From Emydura subglobosa (taxonomy: Eukaryota; Chordata; Testudines; Chelidae): a stretch of DNA of 64,000 bases. The stretch lies in NCBI GenBank assembly GCA_007922225.1, contig ML679959.1, positions 28,500,540 through 28,564,539 of the forward strand, read 5' to 3'. The position numbers and the translations under genes were made by a program. The notes below the pieces were generated by a model. It made no database searches. It saw only the letters and a program-made list of their open reading frames with translations, and had not been told where the DNA came from. Positions 37,816 to 49,695 of the stretch are shown here, one piece after another (the stretch's first letter is position 1; each line of letters starts with the position of its first letter).

Positions 37816-38040
37816 ACAAGGCGAGTCCTGTAGCACCTTAAAAAGACTAACACATTTCTGCGGGCAGAAGCTTTCGTGGGCTGCAACCCACTTTGTCAGA
37901 TGCAACCAACGTCTTACATCAGACGAAGTGGGCTGCAGCCCACGAAAGCTTCTGCCTGCAGAAATCGGTCAGTCTTTGAGGTGCTACAGGACTCGCGTTG
38001 GTTTTGCTGCGCACAGACTAATACGGCGACCCCTCTGGAA
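37816..38040. mobile_element. Inverted pair of Penelope-like termini with hammerhead-like cores
   Basis: The left arm (37820-37901) and right arm (37915-37996) are about 80-bp inverted repeats; GCGAGTCCTGTAGCACCTT pairs with AGGTGCTACAGGACTCGC. Each arm, read outward from the centre, has a CTGANGA-like box, a GTGGG...CCCAC stem and GAAAGC. This is the layout of the minimal hammerhead ribozymes reported for Penelope-like retroelements. The cores are mutated (CTGACAA on the left arm, CAGACGA on the right), so cleavage is unlikely. The unit ends ACAGACTAATACGGCGACCC, as in this family. Confidence 0.6.
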
Positions 38041-38859
38041 CTGGTTTCCTTATTGCCACGCCCATGCCTTCTCCTTGCTGCTTTCCCCAGGTGGCAGAGG
38101 TGTTGCCATCTCCTTTCGAAGCCATTCTCAGATCACGTGGCATTTGAGACACACACTTGGGAGGGCTGAAATCCTACATCAGGAGTCCCCCGCACCCGCT
38201 TCAGAATTCTCTTGGCCCAGTGGCAAATACTAATACGGAAAAGCACTTCGGATGAAGATGGGAACCCGCTTCCGTGGCATGCTCCATGCCCTTTGCCCAT
38301 CCGATTGCACTCCTGTTTTCCTCATTGGTCACAACGGGCTGAATCAGCCCTCAAATCAACGTGTTGCCTGGGAACTGAAGCTCACTGAGATTTCCACCAC
38401 TCTGGTCAAGTTTCAGACAATAAAAACCTCTAAACTGCAGGTTTTGTTCTGTTGCTCTAACTCGGCCAAAGTCCACTGGCTGGTCCAATTCCCAGCAGAC
38501 GCAGCACAAGACTGACTGAGAAGGAGCATGTGGGAATGCCTTTGAAAAGAAAATGCAAGCCCCAGTCAGATGGCATGTCAAAACAGGCTCCAGCTTTGTC
38601 CTTTGAACAGCAAAGCACCAGGGTACAGTGATGCCCAGAGGAACTCGAAAAATGTGCCCTGTGCAAACTTGAGAATATTTTTGGCTTTAACCCTGTAGCT
38701 CCAACCTGCACAGCAAACAGAGGCTGGCTTTGCTCTCCTTGAAAAAACAACAGCTTTCCAGTTTGGTTTTTTTCCATCCAAACAGAATTCAAAGGTCGAG
38801 CTACAGCACAAAAGAGAGAGTATTAGGTCTTGCAACTTAGTTGACCTGGTAAATACAAC

Positions 38860-38985
38860 TTAATCCATTTTACAGAGGGGGGGAAACAAGGCCCAGGGAA
38901 GTTATGTGATGGTCCCGACGTCACATGCCAAGACCTGACCTCAGGAATCCTAACTCAGAGTCTCCCGTAAATCCGAGCCACAGAG
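38860..38985 (-). repeat. MIR SINE, antisense
   Basis: The plus strand reads TAATCCATTTTACAGAGG, GGAAACAAGGCCCAGGGAAG, then CTGACCTCAGGAATCCTAAC. Confidence 0.8.
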
Positions 38986-39211
38986 GGTACGCATCTACAC
39001 TGAAATAAGAGAGCGGCTGGCGTGGGTCAGCTGACTCGGGTTCATGGGGCTAAACATTGCAGTGTAGCTATTCAGGCTCTCTGGAAGAAGCCAGGTCTCG
39101 TGGACCCTCCCCACCACGGGCTCTAGCCTGAGCCTGAACGGTTACACAGCCCATTTGCACCCTGAGCCCCAGAAGCCCAGGCCAGCTGTGGGTGTGTAAT
39201 TGCTGTGACAG
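38985..39211. mobile_element. Palindromic MITE, copy 2
   Basis: It starts GGGTACGCATCTACACTGAA and contains GTGGGTCAGCTGACTCGGGT and ACATTGCAGTGTAGCTATTC. The inverted half ends GGTGTGTAATTGCTGTGACA. It is the same family as 37484-37745. Confidence 0.7.
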
Positions 39212-40904
39212 ATTGGACTTTGATAGCACTTCTCAGTGACGTGGCTGTAGGAATGTTTTTAACATGGACAAAACAGCTATTTACTGACAGCTGAGTGTCA
39301 GGAATCCCGGGGTCCAGCCCGGCTTCCGTGGGGAGTGATTCTAGTGGTCACAGACCCTTCAGTCCCTATCCCTGTCCTGTCTCTTTCCACCACAACCCCA
39401 GATCTCCATCCCAGTCTCTTCCCCAGCTCTTCAGCCTCATCCCTGTCCCGCTGTCCTTGCTCAGTCAGGCCCAGCCTCCCACTCCAGGGACTCCTGCCTG
39501 AGTCCCAGTCAGACCCCAGCTCCCCCACCACTGCCTCATTGGCCCCATCTTCTCCCTCTGCCTCTTCCTTTCCCCCTCTGCATTCAAGTCAGACTGAGCC
39601 TTCCTCCACACTGCCTGGGTGCCAGCAGCAGGGGAATTGAGAGTCCAAGACAGGCAGGCTCCCCGCTCTCAGTTCTACAGCCAGCACCGTTGGCCGCCAG
39701 GTGTAGCAGCTGCAGGGAAAGTCTTATTCTGTCCCTGCACCCGCAGGTTGGCGCGTGCTCTGCTATTCGGCGGGATGGTGCATGCATAGTCTGGTCCCAT
39801 GCAGGAGCGGTGAGAGGTTGGAGCAGATGGAAGCACCAGAGATTTAACTGTCAGCATGTACAAACTGAGATTTTCCAAAGTCTTATAATTTGGCCAGATT
39901 TGGGAGCATTTTCAAGAGAACAATAAAAGCCACAACTCTGACCCCAAGTCTCTCATCCAAGGGGGGGAGAGGGGGACTAGAGCCTTTCAGTGAAATGGCT
40001 GTACAAATATTTTTCACATGAACAAACCAATGTATTTTCTCATTCTGGGAAATGACACCTGTTTATGCTGAAACTGTCCCAAAGCACCTGACAAAGAAAA
40101 CGTCATCCACAGTGGCTGAAGTTTGGCAAAGTTATAAGAAACTGAAAACTGGGTCTTACAGTACGAAGTGTCAGGCAACCTTAACGAAAGGCAGTGCTCA
40201 ACCTATAATTACAGTGGGTTAATTAGTGATGGTGGAACAGTTGGTTCATTAGAGAAAAATAAGCAGCTGCCTTGAGATTGCGTCAATGATGGATGGTAAG
40301 GAAAGCACTGAGCTGCTCAAGAGAAGGGCATTTTTTCCACTTATTTACATTGCAAACTTTGCTCTCTCTCAGTCTTGTTAACTTTGCAGCCCTTCACACA
40401 GTTTTGCTTCAAAAAGTCCCTGGGTTTATTTCGATCAGTAAACCCAGTCCAACTCTCTGGAGCATCAGGACATGAAGCAAAATGGTTTGTGTTGTAATTG
40501 TGGCATTCTTTCGCTTGCTGGTTCCCATGTCTTTCTGAAAGGCGTATAGCCTGCCAGAAGTCCTGTGATGGCTTCAGCTCTTTTTGCAGAAACTCACTCT
40601 TGTGCAGGGGCCAGCATAATTTCTGGACAACCCAGATAGGGCCCAAGCGGTGTCGAGCGTTAGTGCTGGGTGAAACTCAAAACAGAACATCTGAGCTCCA
40701 CCCTTTCACATTATTCCCTTCTGTGTTTGCGTCTGAAATCATCACATAGCCTTAGAAGCCAAAGCACTGATAAGTTTCTACTTGTTTTGGAGTGTTTGAA
40801 TATAAGTATATAGATAAACAAATTCCTGAGCAGTAAGCTGTTCTCACAAGCTAGGGTTCTGATAGATTATGAAACACACTGGGGTCTGCTGCCAAATTCC
40901 TGAG

Positions 40905-41085
40905 AGCCCAAAGGGAGATGCACATGGCTTTGCATTTAAAATACGGGACTTGGACTTCGGAGATCTGGGTTCAGTTCTTGGCTCTGTCGCAGACTCACTG
41001 TATGGCCTCAGGCCGGTCACTTACAGAGGAGAGCTGAGACACAGAGTAAAACAGGAATAATAACTGTTGTTATTGATTAATATGA
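40905..41085 (+). repeat. MIR SINE
   Basis: GATCTGGGTTCAGTTCTTGG, CTCTGTCGCAGACTCACTGT, then GGCCTCAGGCCGGTCACTTA, with a partly deleted core and an AATAATAACTG-type 3' part. Confidence 0.75.
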
Positions 41086-41284
41086 TAGTGTCCCCAACCA
41101 CGAATGGGATTCCCATTTGCTACACACACACTATGCACACACTTAGTAAGAGAGAGTCCCTGCCCCAGAGAAAGTGCAGTGAACACAGACGAGGTAGAGA
41201 AAAGGTGGAAGAAAGACGTATTATTTATTACTATTGGATGGAAATAAGCAATGGAAAACAGGTGTTGGATCACAAAAGATGTAT

Positions 41285-41722
41285 TAGAATTGTCCAAAGT
41301 ACAGAGAAGGGCAACCAAAATGATTAGGAGTGTGGAACAGCTTCCATATGAGGAGAGATTAAAAAGACAGGAACTGTTCAACTTAGAAAAGAGACGACTA
41401 AGGGGGCATATGCTAGAGATCTGTAAAATCATGAATGGTGTATAGCGAATGAATAAGGAACTGTTATTTATGCCTTCACATAACACAAGAACTAGGGGTC
41501 CCCCAATGAAAATAATAGCCAAGACAGTCAGGAACACAATTCCATGTGCTGAATGTCCCTAAACCTCCAATTGCCAGAAGCTAGGATTGGATGACCGGGG
41601 ATGGATCACCTGCAACTGCCCTGTGCATTCCCTCTGAAGCATCTGGTGCTGTCCCCTGTTGGGAGACAGGATTCTGCGCTAGACGGACCATTGGTCTGAC
41701 CCAGTGTGACTGTTCTTATGGA
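41285..41722 (+). mobile_element. CR1 LINE fragment, older subfamily
   Basis: Translation gives [20 protein letters not shown] and LFNLEKRRLRGHMLEICKIM. The 3' UTR has GACCATTGGTCTGACCCAGT and TGTTCTTATGG, typical of an older CR1 group distinct from the ATTCTATGATTCT-ending copies. Confidence 0.9.
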
Positions 41723-41944
41723 TCAGACCCTTACAGGACATCTTGAATTACAGACTCACACTACTGGAATGTGGTTGTGGTAATATCTCCAAAGTTTTAC
41801 ATCAAAACCTGGATATTTGGTTTGTGGTCACATAAACACAGTATAGCATCACTGAGAACTAGGAAAGAGCCCTGAAACACTATCCCGGGGTCAGTTTGGT
41901 TTTGGCAAAGACTAGAGCAGGAAGAGGAGGGGAAAGATAAGAAC

Positions 41945-42110
41945 TGAAACATTTTTAGAATTTCAAAAAAATGAAATGAAACTTTTCAGCTCAAAACAAA
42001 CTCTCGTTTCATTTTGTTGAGAAATGGGAAGATTTCAAAGGAAGTTTGAAAACCCATTTTTCATCCAAAAAAAAATGTTCAGATGAAAATTTCAACAGTT
42101 GTCGTTTCCA
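41945..42110. repeat. A/T-rich dispersed repeat
   Basis: It is rich in GAAATGAAAC and CATTTTTCA-type words. Similar word composition occurs at 57395-57510 and 62185-62420. It may be one degenerate family. Confidence 0.4.
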
Positions 42111-42924
42111 CTTCTCCTGCATAGGGTGGAGAGAAGTGTGGCAAACTACTGAATAAAATATTTGTTCAGGGTTTGTACAGGACCTAACACAATGGGGTGA
42201 CATCCAGAGCCTATTATAGTCAGTGGGAGTTTTGCCTTTGACTTTAACGGGGCAGGATTTTGCCACAAATTCGTGACTTTGGGGAACTTAGATGGAAAAG
42301 ATTTGAACAGGGTAAGGACTGAAGTCAATACCTGCATGGTCTTAGCATGATGTATAGTGTCACTTTGCACCTAGAGTGCAGCCAGGCGGTTTACTTTTAT
42401 AGTGAAAACCCTACATGGGGAATCGCCACCATTGCTCTCGTAGGCGGTAGGATAAAATAGCCAATATAGCATAAGTAATTCACTCATAATTCACCCTCTT
42501 TCTGATTTTCATTATGAAGCCAATACAGTCTTTTCCCAGCAATCTAGTCTAAGTTTTCCATCCTTCTATGATTGCAGTGTAGCAACCAGCCAGGATTAGT
42601 ACATAAATACGCGCTACGTTCTTTCCATTTGTTTGCCATACAGCTGCCAATGCTGTACCGCTCGGGTGTCTGGAACATGTCTTCCATAGTTATGGTTTTA
42701 TCAGCGCTTTGGCTGCTGCTTCGTTTTAAAAACGGATAACATAATAATAATAAAAGTCATGGATGTGTCATGTAATCCTTATCCTGAATGCACACCTGCA
42801 ATCAAATGTGTCTAGCTCCGCTCCACTCCAGGAGAGGTGTTTTTAACTTGGCCTGGCACGTAATAATTCTGCGAGGGACTTGAACTTATTTGCATGGTTA
42901 TAGAGCGTAAAAAACCCAGGTTGA

Positions 42925-42970
42925 GCCAAAGTCAATGGGAAAACTCCCATTGATTTCAACTGGCTTTGGA
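42925..42970. repeat. Short perfect-stem hairpin
   Basis: TCAATGGGA and TCCCATTGA pair around AAAC, with outer pairing of GCCAAAG with CTTTGG-like sequence. It is of the same style as other short hairpin repeats in this window. Confidence 0.75.
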
Positions 42971-44299
42971 TCAGGCCCCCCAATCAGAGGACCCTGTTGT
43001 GTTAGGTGCTGTTCAGATACATAGTCTCTTCCCCTACATAGTCTTCAATAAAACTCAATGACACTGCAATGATTGTCAGTTTTATCTGTTATGACCCTAA
43101 TCCTGTAGTCATTGAGGCATACATATAACTGTACTTGGGTGAACAGGTCCACCGAGTGCAATTAGACCACCACGTGCTTAAGTGATTACAGGATCAAGAT
43201 CCACAGTGCTTGTCAGTAACTTGCTGGGAACAAAATGAAATGGTCTATTGCCAGATTTATGGAGCAAGGGACTCATGGTGTTATAGTGGATTATTCCTGC
43301 GTATTTCTCTGTGTGTGTTTACAGACAGACAGACACACACAAGTATATATTCCATACAAAGTAACTAAGCCACAAGAAACATTATTCAGGTTGCAAAGTG
43401 AACGACTCAAAAGTTAGGAAATGCCAGCATGAATGTAGTCTGTGCAACGTTCAATCTAACTCCTAGTCCTCAGTATGCGATACACAGTTTAATTACACGA
43501 TCTCATGCTCTCCTCCCTTTCCTGTCTCTTATTTCAATACATTATCATATATCAGGAACCGTGAGCTGTCCAGTGTGATTGGCCTAATTCATGCCATTTC
43601 AATAATGGGTTTCAGATCCAATCAGGCAGTTTGGGGGATAGCATGGGGGGGGGGGAGAAGAAGGAGAGAGGGAGAAGAGAAAAAAAGGTTCTCAATTCAG
43701 CAGCCATATGAAACTCAGAGAGAGCCACAGTTCTCCAACTGGGCCTGAAGAATTTGGTCTTTTTGGCAAATGGCTTGGCACAGCTGATCGCTGTGAGCAC
43801 TTCAGAGGTTATGAAACACAGAGTTGCTTCTGTCAGGGTCAATTTGTAACGCCCTCCGCATTGTCTTTCCAATTTGTGTTTGTGAAACGCACTTCCTGTT
43901 CCACACAGACCACTTCCCTGTGAGAAATGCTAGGCAAGCAAACACAAACTAACCAAGTACTCCCCCCAGCTTGGAGCTCAGAGGCATGAATACACCGCTT
44001 TCCCCTGGAAATGTCAGCCACTCCGTTGAGAGCTCTTTGTTGCGGGTGCGGGGACGGGAGGTACTTCAAAAAACTGTTTGAAAATTGGAGAGCTTTCTCA
44101 AGGACGAATGGGCAAAGCTAACTTCATTCCACAAGCCAGACCTGGAGGGACGCGTAAAGAAGGAACAGGGAGCACTTCAAGCATCGCCCATCCAATCTCA
44201 CTGCGGTGGGACACGTGGCTTTGCTACGGCATTTCTCACTGCAGTGGCGTCTCCCTTTGCTATGCGCACTGCTTCAGTTACTGGAAAGGGGCGCAGCGG

Positions 44300-44465
44300 C
44301 TTGAGCAAACTGCTGGGGATGAGGTTCTGCTCTTCATCCTGCCTCCTGCTCACTGGGAGGTTTTGAGCAAGGCACTCGACCCGTTTGCCTCCATTTCCCG
44401 AGCTGTATAGCAGGGGGAAGGATGCTTCGCTGCCGGTGGGACAGTGCTTTGGGATCAAAAGGTGG
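44300..44465 (+). repeat. MIR SINE
   Basis: TGGGAGGTTTTGAGCAAGGC, ACTCGACCCGTTTGCCTCCA, TTTCCCGAGCTGTATAGCAG, then the 3' GACAGTGCTTTGGGATCAAA. Confidence 0.75.
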
Positions 44466-44827
44466 AGAAAGAGAAAGTCAGAGCGTCCAGATTATCCAAA
44501 CGCATCCCTGTACATAACCTATCCCATCCATGACACATGGGGCCCTCCGTGGTCAACAGTGCCGCCTCCTTGTGAGTGGCACTGGCTGAGAGGACATAGG
44601 AATAGACTTAGAGACTATGGCGTCCAGCTGCATAGAAATACAACAGACACCACATCCCATGGCGACCACTAGCAGCTCTCATTTCCAATCATTCGAATAC
44701 AGCTCGTCAGTAAGGATGCTTTGCCTGCACTAGAGTGTATGGGCTAGATTGTGCCGGTATGTAGGGTAGGGAAGAGGTGCCAGGAGCCAGGTGGCTCAGG
44801 GGCACAGACTGAGAGCTACAGAGGATC

Positions 44828-45372
44828 TGTCTACATTTTAACGTGTGCCCAGGGTTAGTACAACTCGAACTAGCAGACCCTGCGTTTGTTAACCTAGAGT
44901 TTGAGCATCTACACTCATTTGTAACCCTAGGTTAGGAATTGTTGAACCCTTGGTCCCAACCTGGGGCTCCAACATCTACAGCATTATGCAAGCCTGAGTC
45001 CACCCACCCATATCCCAGACTTCCTAGCACCCTTCCAAGACATGGACACTCTAGCCCTTTGTTGATGGTGCAGTGTGAAAAAACTTGACTGTCCCCCCAA
45101 ACTTGACTGTCCGGGGGACACAGAAAGTTGGTCTGTGGGACTGTGGAATATTCTGGCAGACTCACAGAGCCAGAGTCCAGTGGGGCTGTGTCTACACTGC
45201 AAAGCAACACGGCTTGAACCCAGAGTCCCAGCTTGACTCAGGGTCAGACCCTCCATCCCCATGAGGTCCTGGGACTGAGCCCTGGCTTAGTGCGATTTGT
45301 GTGTAGATGGAAGGGGGTTTAGGCTTCAGCCCGAGTTCAAACCCTGGGCTTACACTGCAGTGTAGATGTACC
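44828..45372. mobile_element. Inverted-terminal-repeat DNA element, copy 2
   Basis: The left end TCTGTCTACATTTTAACGTG leads to TGCCCAGGGTTAGTACAACT. The right end is the inverted form: GAGTTCAAACCCTGGGCTTA, then CACTGCAGTGTAGATGTACC. The terminal repeats are about 40-45 bp with mismatches. It parallels copy 1 (37010-37490) throughout, but has an extra duplication of AACTTGACTGTCC (45082-45094 and 45100-45112). No transposase frame. Confidence 0.88.
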
Positions 45373-47039
45373 CAAAAGATTTGGCCATAACGTGTCTCAT
45401 GAGTACCGGCTTCTGAAATGAGGGGGAATGTATGGGCATGGGACAGCCCTTCTCTCCCTGGGGCATCTGACCTGGCTAGATTCAGAGACTGTAGCATGCT
45501 CCCCCTCTCCAAGGGCGGGGTAGCTGCCACACAAACCGGTGTTGCACAGAAGTCCCCCAAAAGGATTCCAGCTGCATCCAGGGCACCAGTTCGGCTAATC
45601 GATCCAGTTTTACTAACTTCAAGGGGAGTGGCTGGCTCAGGGATTGGTAAGAAGCTGTGCAGCCTGATGTGAAGCCGGACCAGATTAGCAGAGACTGACA
45701 GTCATTCCTTTAGGACATTGAGTAACAAGATGGGGGGGAGGTTCAATCTGGTTCCTAGTGGCCAGGTGTCCACTTCACATGAACCAACAAAACAGCAGCT
45801 GACCAATGGAGTTTTGGAAGTCCAAGGGCTGAATGGAAAACAGAATTATCTCCAGGCAGTGGTTCCCTTCATGTCACGGGTCAGCGGCATCAATGGACAG
45901 CCTGGGGGAAGCTTGTATGGTCGGTGACCCGTGAAGTACCAGTTATGTGGATAAACAAAGCGTTTCAGTGCAGGGACGCCAGGCATCTTTCAGCACCTCT
46001 ATGCCCCCTTTGGTATCGGAAAGTAGGATATTTGCTGTCTTTTTTTAGAAGTTGCCTGCTGTACTTCTAGCTTGGGGAGCGTCCCTCTGCTTTATGTGCA
46101 ACAACACAATAGTTGAGACTAGGCTACCTGCTATTTACATCTGCTGCCTTGGAACTTGCTTCTGTCTGCTCAGGCTGAATGCTCTGCAGCTGATGCAATG
46201 AAATTATTGTCCAGTAAAGTGAACGTTTTAATGCCCCTGCTATCTGTGCTGATGTGCTCCACGACCTCCCACCCGTGCAGTGTCTTTTGCAGCTCAGCAT
46301 TCAGGCTCCTTTGATGCCTTTGAAAATGTTACCCAAAATACTATGACCCAACCCCAGATGCTCAACTGTTCTGCTTCAACTGTGCCCCAGTCCCGATTAC
46401 CCTGTAGGGGCCCAATTCCAACATCCATCGCCAGGCATGACCTGCTTTGACTTCAAAAGAAATGCCAGCATCAGAGAGAAAAATTTGCTCCTATAAAACT
46501 CTATGCCAAGAGACGGCCTTTGTCAATAGGTCTCAAATTATTAGACTGCTCAATAGGCCTTCAAGTGTGAAAATCCATTTCCCTCCCCAAACACTTGTCT
46601 ATTTGCTGTCTACCCACACCAGTATCCTCCTCTACAACCTGCTTTGACAGGAGGGTCTTACCTTAAAAGATTTAGTCACCACATTGCTTTTTCCTCATTG
46701 CCATTGTCTTGCCTGCTAACCAGGACAGAAACACAGACTTTAGGACTCTTTGGAGGCCGCCAACATTTGTTTGGCGAGATTCTTCCATCCCCAACATGTA
46801 ATAATCAATCTCCAACTTGCTTTGGATGTTCCTTTTTTAAATAGTTTCAAGGTGTCTCAGACCAGCACACTGATATTCTGTTGGGCTTGACTCCAAAATG
46901 GAGCGAATCTGGGAATTGGCACGAGAAAAGCTCATCATGATAGGGGAGGGTTGGTGTGGGGTATGTCTCTGAAAATCTTCTCTTGAGAGGCAAAATTATA
47001 CATACGCAACCATACTGATCAGTGCATGCACACACAGTG

Positions 47040-47195
47040 GAACCAGACTTCATTAGGCTTTGGAGCCATCTCCAAAAGGAGGTGATCCTTGGGAAATTTA
47101 TAACCAGAGTGAACAAACCCCTAGAAAATATTCTCCAGGGAACAAGCCTGCATCTGCTGCTGCAGGGCGATAGACAAGATGCCCTAATGGATCTC
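47040..47195 (+). mobile_element. Old CR1-like 3' fragment
   Basis: Translation LWSHLQKEVILGKFITRVNK and the following DNA AGGGCGATAGACAAGATGCC, CTAATGGATC parallel the end of CR1 RT and its GACAAGATGACCTAATAGG-like 3' UTR. Confidence 0.6.
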
Positions 47196-47218
47196 TCACT
47201 TTGTGATTATATCCATGT

Positions 47219-47246
47219 TGTATACACACACTCACACACACAGACA
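47219..47246 (+). repeat. (CA)n degenerate microsatellite
   Basis: A run of CACACA units with T and G interruptions. Confidence 0.85.
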
Positions 47247-49600
47247 AAGGACCAACAGATTCTACAGTCTGATAAGGCCACTTTGGAGTGGGTAAGCAAC
47301 ACCGAGTGGCCATAAAGCAGCCGGAGGAGGTCATCGGAGAATTCCCCCTATACCGAGGAACTCTCCAGTGGTGTAAGGCCAGTGAAAGCACTGTACTGCC
47401 TCCTGCACTAGCTATCGCCCATCCCCAGCATAAGAGGAGGAGGAGTGCAATGGGGGCGTTCCAGAGATGGCGAGTGAACGGAATAGGGCATGGTGAAACA
47501 CAGCTCTGCTACACCTCTTCCTCCAGTGAATTAAGGTAGGCTGCACACGGACTGCCTTAACTCGCACCAGGGCTGATGGGTCTGAATCAGAGAGCCACAA
47601 CTGGCCCCCTGCAGCTCCCCACGCTGCCTCAGCTGTGCTCACACAGAGTTGAGACTCAAGCCTTTCGTATGTATCTCTGCCCATTCACACATGTGCCTTG
47701 CCCATTCGCACCTGCATGGTTCCGCAAGTCGGGCAAAAGGACCCATCACTCACACCGAAGTGACTTGCTAAAACCATTTCCCAAAAGCAAACATCTCCTG
47801 CCCCCAATCCTAAAGGCGTTGGCATTGGTTCCTAGGATATGTCATGGGAGCATGCGGTGGGAGACCTGCTTGTGTTTACGGTCCCGCACCAAGCCTTCAG
47901 GAGGATTGATCATGCAAAATACTCCACTTGGGATTTTCTCTCAAGAAAACATTCAGTTCCATCTAACACACTCAGAAGATGCCCAAGTCATGCATTAAAT
48001 AACACTTTACAAAGAAAACTTTCCTATAACACGCACCGTTGGCTCTCTTGGCAAATGGATGAAGCTGAAAACTGGATGTGAAAAAGAAGCCTGTGCAGAG
48101 AGAATGTTTTTCTTCTTGCCAGTAGATAGAAAACACACAGCCCACTTTCAAGCCGAAGTCATGCAAAGGACGTATCTGGCAGTCCGCAAATTGCACCACC
48201 CTATTTTGTATTGCAATACTTGAACAGGAAGATTCATTCATATCAGGTGATCCCTGGCCAATGGGACATCTGGCAGAATGGAGCCCATGCAGCTGAGGGT
48301 AGAACTGGGCCCACAGAAACTATTATTAAGAAGAGATCAAGCAAAGGAGCCCACACCCATTAACTATATCGTAGCTTGTGATGCGAAACATTACAGATCT
48401 GACACCCTAGCTCCCTAACCACTTTCTCCAAAAGCGTGTATGTATTCTATGTATTTAAATGGATGCAAACATAAATCAGATGGCAAATGAGTAAGTAGCA
48501 AAAGCTTCCTTTCATACCTCCCATTGGGACAGGCAGAATTTTACTGAGTCCTTGGGAAATGCTGCAAAACTGTTTTCCTTTTGAAACTTGTAAGAAAAAC
48601 TCCTGACATTTTTCTTGGTTAAGCTAGATCAACAGACTTACAAATGCAACTCAGTTCACTTTCTGGGCCCCGGAGGTCTTTTGTGGCCAGGTATCATTGC
48701 CTTTAAAGCCAGACGTAAACAGCAAAACACAAGACCCATGCAGATGTTACTATTTGAGTGCCAGGGGGCGTGGGCGGGCGTTTGCAAGGCAGGCATTCTA
48801 CACTGCAATACAGAGCTGTATTTTAAATTAATTCAGTTTAGCTGCTAGAAATAAGTGGGAGGAGCCAGCTTTAGGGGAACAACCAGCAACCATCCCATGG
48901 ACCAAGTTTGGTGCATTCTTTTTAAAGATAAGCACAATAACGGGCTTTAATCTTCGCTTTCCAGGCTCTGCCATAAGGAGTTATAACTGATATACCTATA
49001 GTCATTTTAGATAGACAAATGGATGGATGGTTCACTGGCAGCAATCTCAGGAAATACCTGAGGTCGAGGTACTGATCTCCACAGACTAAGGGTGGGGCAC
49101 GTGTATGTGAAGACAGGAAGGTCAAGGATGGAATACTTCAGCCTGCTTGAGACCAAAATTTGCACAAGCTTTTAGGAAAAACCAAACGTGCAGCAGGAAC
49201 AATCGTGGTGTGTGTCACAGAAGTCTGACAAAAAGACAGGGAAGCAGGTCTGTGCATTTATTACATTTGCTGCAGCAACTGAGCGTGGGAGCATGACGAC
49301 ACTTTATACGGCACCTTCCAACCGTAGAGATCTGAAAACGTCTCACAGACGCCACCGCAGAAACTCAACCACTTCCTCTGAGAGGAGGGCAGCAACCAAG
49401 CAGATCCGTGGCACACGGATCACTCCTCAGCAGCGGGGATGGCAGAAATTTGAGGGAGGACACTGGGAAACGCTCCGAAACTTACTAAAAGTCTTGTGGG
49501 ATGTGAAGGTTCGGCAGAAATGACCTCAGTTTTTAAGGCCTAATCCTAAAGACACCGAAAACTGCAAAGAACCCAATTGACAGCGTATACACCAGCGCGG

Positions 49601-49695
49601 ATGAAGGGCTGATCATAACGCCAGGATTTGAACCTGTGTTTCTCATATATAATCCTGACCTAAACTTTAGACCACTAAAACAATCGCCTTCATCA
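49601..49695 (-). repeat. tRNA-like SINE head, antisense
   Basis: Read on the minus strand it has TTAGTGGTCTAAAG, an A-box-like segment, and GGTTCAAATCC, a near-perfect pol III B box, in the correct order and about 30 nt apart. This looks like the head of a tRNA-derived (MIR/CORE-like) SINE. It is not a complete tRNA cloverleaf. Confidence 0.5.

Noticed and set aside
49601..49695. Possible tRNA gene on the minus strand
   Set aside because: A- and B-box-like words are present but no cloverleaf with paired acceptor and anticodon stems can be drawn. A SINE head explains it better.
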